Source: an uncultured Clostridia bacterium (GTDB lineage Bacteria; Bacillota; Clostridia; Oscillospirales; Acutalibacteraceae). Taken from it: a DNA stretch of 64,000 nt. The number at the start of each line of letters is the position of its first letter. The stretch's first letter is position 1. This document shows, in pieces, positions 61,897 through 64,000 of this stretch. The notes under the pieces are model-generated. The model saw nothing but the letters and a program-made list of their open reading frames with translations, was not told the origin of the DNA and ran no database searches. The stretch covers positions 1 to 64,000 of the forward strand of contig CALWUI010000020.1 of the NCBI GenBank assembly GCA_944384705.1. The letters are read 5' to 3'. The translations under genes and the position numbers were made by a program.

Positions 61897-62925
61897 TTGA
61901 AAACCGAAGATTTTTTTTATGATCTGCCAAAAGAGTTAATAGCACAAGAGCCAACAAAAAAACGAGATCACTCCAGGCTAATGATTTTGGATAAAACTAC
62001 CGGAGAAATATTCCATAAACATTTTTATGATATAACAGAAGAACTTATACCAGGAGATTGCCTAATACTTAACGATTCTAGAGTATTGCCAGCAAGAATT
62101 TTGGGCAAAAAGAAAAATACTGGAGCAATAGTTGAATTTTTGCTGCTAAATAAAATATCCGAAAATGTCTGGGAAGCTTTGGCCGGACCAGGCAGAAAAG
62201 CAAAACCTGGAGATATTTTTATTTTTGGAGACGATATCTTGCAGGGAAAAGTCTTAGAAGTAAAATCAGATGGAAATAGAATAGTAAAGTTTTTTTGCAA
62301 CGAAAGAGATTTTTTTTCTACTCTAGATAAAATTGGCCAGATGCCTCTGCCGCATTATATAACTAAAAAATTAAAAGATAAAGAGCGCTATCAAACAGTA
62401 TACTCGCGAGAAATCGGATCATCAGCAGCACCAACTGCGGGTTTGCACTTTACAAATGAAATTTTGGAGAAAATTAAAGCCAAAGGGGTAAAGGTAGGTT
62501 TTGTAACGCTTCATGTAGGGCTCGGAACATTTAGACCAGTTAAGGTAAAAAACGTAAGCAATCACAAAATGCACAGTGAGCATTATGAAATCCCAAAAGA
62601 TACAGCTAAATTAATTCTCGAAACTAAAAAAAATGGTGGCAGAATTATTTCAGTGGGAACAACAAGCTGCAGAACTTTAGAGTCTATGTATAATAAAGAG
62701 AAAAAAATAACGGCTTCGTCTGGCTGGACAGATATATTTATTTATCCTGGCTACGAATTTAAAATTGTGGATGCATTAATAACTAATTTTCATCTTCCAG
62801 AAAGCACGCTGATAATGTTGGTTTCGGCGTTTGCTGGGCATCAAAACACCATGAACGCATATTACGAAGCGGTAGCTAAAAATTATAGATTTTTTAGTTT
62901 TGGAGATGCGATGTTCATACGCTAA
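61897..62925 (+). CDS. queA: S-adenosylmethionine:tRNA ribosyltransferase-isomerase
   Basis: A 342-residue enzyme that makes epoxyqueuosine in tRNA from preQ1-t[27 protein letters not shown] at the start (quoted in part), [24 protein letters not shown], and [17 protein letters not shown] are signatures. The start codon is TTG with aaagggg upstream. It precedes tgt by 15 bases, the common queA-tgt pair. Confidence 0.96.
   Translation: MKTEDFFYDLPKELIAQEPTKKRDHSRLMILDKTTGEIFHKHFYDITEELIPGDCLILNDSRVLPARILGKKKNTGAIVEFLLLNKISENVWEALAGPGRKAKPGDIFIFGDDILQGKVLEVKSDGNRIVKFFCNERDFFSTLDKIGQMPLPHYITKKLKDKERYQTVYSREIGSSAAPTAGLHFTNEILEKIKAKGVKVGFVTLHVGLGTFRPVKVKNVSNHKMHSEHYEIPKDTAKLILETKKNGGRIISVGTTSCRTLESMYNKEKKITASSGWTDIFIYPGYEFKIVDALITNFHLPESTLIMLVSAFAGHQNTMNAYYEAVAKNYRFFSFGDAMFIR

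Positions 62926-64000
<1,075 letters not shown>

Overview
The window is AT-rich DNA from an endospore-forming, low-GC Firmicute. It carries an alpha/beta-type SASP, SpmA/SpmB, YqfC/YqfD, YlbJ, an AbrB/SpoVT-type regulator and clostridial gene orders such as rnj-gdpP-rplI-dnaB-tilS-ftsH and yqfC-yqfD-ybeY-era-yqzL-recO. A clostridial lineage near Oscillospirales/Ruminococcaceae is my inference from this synteny, not from a phylogeny. Strong Shine-Dalgarno sites are frequent and many starts look like TTG or GTG. No rRNA, CRISPR array or convincing tRNA was found.

Bases 1-5160 look like the right end of a prophage or related mobile element: an XkdX-like tail-region protein, a GH25 endolysin with two LysM repeats, a holin-like protein, a small HTH/zinc-ribbon protein, a SHOCT-like protein and two overlapping large serine recombinases. 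Next come accessory genes (5.2-8.6 kb): an AAA-ATPase/PD-(D/E)XK protein, a GNAT acetyltransferase with a signal peptide, and a Nudix hydrolase. Rubrerythrin and the SASP follow.

Bases 9.9-25 kb are mostly minus-strand housekeeping genes: rsmD, uvrC, ptsH, trmD, rimM, khpA, rpsP, ffh, ylxM, mutS2, recO, era, ybeY, yqfD and yqfC. A divergent pair of very small ribbon-helix-helix proteins interrupts them at 17.7-18.2 kb. From 25 to 37.4 kb the plus strand holds sporulation membrane genes (ylbJ, spmA, spmB), two secreted paralogues of unknown function, dut, the rod-shape operon mreB-mreC-mreD-mrdA, mgsA and hisS. Minus-strand iscS-iscU and rnhA follow. The plus-strand block 40.0-49.2 kb (rnj, gdpP, rplI, dnaB, tilS, ftsH) joins RNA decay, c-di-AMP turnover, replication and protein quality control.

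The last 15 kb holds a radical SAM protein, an XRE regulator, a histidine phosphatase, tatD, metG, the glycolytic pair pgk-tpiA, trmL, an orphan peptide-binding lipoprotein, the lysine/diaminopimelate genes asd-dapA-dapB, and queA-tgt for queuosine; tgt runs off the window.

The most unusual signals are in intergenic DNA. Three GC-rich hairpins in unrelated places have different, self-complementary stems but the same 10-base loop, ACTATATCGC. A 91-base sequence between pgk and tpiA folds into a near-perfect four-way cloverleaf. A third GC-rich element between dut and mreB can adopt two mutually exclusive stems. These stand out from the AT-rich background and are the best candidates for something undescribed.
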